A stretch of 6,683 nt of DNA from an uncultured Chloroflexota bacterium. GTDB taxonomy: Bacteria > Chloroflexota > Anaerolineae > Aggregatilineales > Phototrophicaceae. How positions within the stretch are numbered: the first letter of the stretch is position 1; each line of letters starts with the position of its first letter. The notes below the pieces were generated by a model that was not told the DNA's origin, ran no database searches, and saw only the letters and a program-made list of their open reading frames with translations. Shown one piece after another: positions 6,222 to 6,683 of the stretch. Location: positions 1 through 6,683 of the forward strand of contig CALMDI010000527.1 of NCBI GenBank assembly GCA_937864975.1, written 5' to 3'. A program made the position numbers and the translations under genes.

Positions 6222-6438
6222 AAATCAAATCTTGGTCTTCGGTCTGCGGTTTTCTTCGGTCTTCGAACTTTTGTACTTCGTCAAAACTTTGCGCGTCATC
6301 GCCGGTCGGCGAATCGGCGTCCGGTTTCTGCCCGTTTCGCGCGATCTCGGCGAGTCTCAAAATATCGTAACCGGCTTCGCGCGACATATCTTCGCGGATT
6401 TCGTGCAGAACTTCCAGAAATTTGGGATGGCGATACAT
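6205..6438 (-). CDS. small antitoxin-like protein, partner of a PIN-domain toxin
   Basis: A 77-residue protein. The first ~35 residues (MYRHPKFLEVLHEIREDMSR and on to the LAEIAR stretch) resemble the short charged helical proteins, with a pattern like EVxxIREExxxExxxD, commonly encoded beside PIN-domain toxins; the proposed role is neutralising the PIN protein encoded 43 bp upstream. The rest is disordered, acidic and low in complexity, ending EDRRKPQTEDQDLIYGNRF. That tail comes from a CTTCGGTC-type repeat (6236-6261) and is probably an extension of the frame into repeat DNA. No Shine-Dalgarno sequence precedes the ATG; a promoter placed so that transcription would begin at or next to the ATG suggests leaderless translation. 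The end overlaps the next gene by 17 bp. The family assignment rests on a short segment and on context. Confidence 0.6.
   Translation of the reverse strand: MYRHPKFLEVLHEIREDMSREAGYDILRLAEIARNGQKPDADSPTGDDAQSFDEVQKFEDRRKPQTEDQDLIYGNRF
6236..6265. repeat. low-complexity direct repeat, TCTTCGGTC twice
   Basis: TCTTCGGTC occurs at 6236-6244 and 6253-6261, with partial copies alongside (GGTCTTCG at 6259-6265, GGTCTGCGGT at 6241-6250). It encodes the EDRRKPQTEDQ tail of the antitoxin-like protein. Runs of this kind are typical of short intergenic repeats rather than protein-driven sequence. Confidence 0.45.
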
Positions 6439-6445
6439 CTATTGA

Positions 6446-6474
6446 ATAGTAAATCTTTAATCGAGAATGGTCAA
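6446..6474 (-). promoter_or_regulatory. internal promoter for the antitoxin-like gene, possibly leaderless
   Basis: On the minus strand TTGACC (6469-6474, 5 of 6 matches) is followed after 17 bp by TACTAT (6446-6451, 4 of 6). Only 7 nt separate the -10 box from the ATG at 6438, so the transcript would begin at or next to the start codon. This agrees with the missing ribosome binding site and would let the antitoxin be made independently of the toxin. Confidence 0.4.
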
Positions 6475-6481
6475 TCCGCGT

Positions 6482-6683
6482 TCAAATCGTGTGGACGAGA
6501 AATTCCGGCGTTACGATGGACGGAATGAAGAAACCCGCCGAGAGATTAAAAACGCGGATCCGCGCCTGTTTGCGCACATTGGCGAGGTGCCCGTAATTCC
6601 AGGTGACCAGATAATCTATCTTGTGAATCGACGCCAGCGCGACGTGCAGCGCGTCGGCTAAGAATTTGCGGTGAAAGATGCCG
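6482..6683 (-). CDS. PIN-domain ribonuclease toxin, VapC-like, C-terminal end (runs off the window edge)
   Basis: The last 66 residues of a gene whose start lies beyond position 6683. They read GIFHRKFLADALHVALASIH, then KIDYLVTWNYGHLANV and a C-terminal stretch with SIVTPEFLVHTI, ending in TGA at 6482. The DALHxALAxxHxxDYLxTWNxxHxAN pattern is characteristic of a PIN-domain branch annotated as VapC-family toxins; the Asp at residue 10 of the visible part is one of the PIN metal-binding acids and the TWN stretch marks the final conserved acidic/polar site. PIN toxins are Mg-dependent RNases that cut tRNA or rRNA when not bound by their antitoxin. The small gene 43 bp downstream on the same strand is the likely antitoxin. 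The earlier catalytic acids and N-terminus cannot be checked here. Confidence 0.8.
   Translation of the reverse strand, partial: GIFHRKFLADALHVALASIHKIDYLVTWNYGHLANVRKQARIRVFNLSAGFFIPSIVTPEFLVHTI

Noticed and set aside
5805..6449. 214-residue plus-strand frame antisense to the unknown protein and antitoxin-like gene
   Set aside because: It is basic and Phe/Arg-rich with no domain, and lies opposite better-supported minus-strand genes, including a 17-bp gene overlap that suggests an operon.
6467..6661. 64-residue plus-strand frame near the right edge
   Set aside because: It is antisense to the PIN-domain toxin end, whose conserved DALH...TWN pattern is read on the minus strand.

Overview
This 6.7-kb window is GC-rich (roughly 55-60% by eye in most genes) and densely coding. 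It reads as a bacterial chromosome fragment or metagenome contig. The receiver-MinD/CpaE-like ATPase fusion, the MutL and SecF sequences and the overall style resemble Chloroflexota (Anaerolineae-like). That placement rests on remembered family resemblance only and should be held loosely.

Layout. (1) 1-701, minus strand: the N-terminal third of the mismatch-repair protein MutL, open at the window edge, with its own promoter. (2) 702-952: a 251-bp divergent intergenic region. (3) 953-2116, plus strand: a response regulator with a complete phospho-receiver joined to a degenerate ParA/MinD/CpaE-type ATPase. (4) 2117-2267: a spacer holding a 14-bp palindrome and a terminator-like hairpin. (5) 2268-3494, plus strand: a soluble GAF-HisKA-HATPase_c histidine kinase, the probable partner of the regulator. 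(6) 3580-4575, minus strand: an intact aldo/keto reductase, convergent to the kinase. (7) 4645-5511, minus strand: SecF lacking its start codon and first transmembrane helix. (8) 5514-6221, minus strand: an unrecognised soluble protein whose reading frame runs on into secF out of frame. (9) 6205-6438 and 6482-6683, minus strand: a small antitoxin-like gene preceded by the C-terminal end of a PIN-domain (VapC-like) toxin.

How it fits together. The regulator and kinase look like a two-component pair whose output is a MinD-like ATPase rather than DNA binding. No tad/Flp pilus genes are next to it in this window. The ATPase has lost two residues important in MinD (P-loop Lys to Ala, switch-I Asp to Arg), so it may work as a phosphorylation-controlled scaffold rather than an active ATPase.

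The most suspicious point is near 5511-5520. There the body of secF is joined, in a different frame, to the end of the unknown gene, and the secF 5' end is missing; secD, its usual upstream neighbour, is not there either. This is either a real deletion or rearrangement, or a chimeric assembly join. If it is a join, the toxin-antitoxin side (right) and the secF side (left) may not belong together. No RNA genes, CRISPR arrays or insertion sequences were found.
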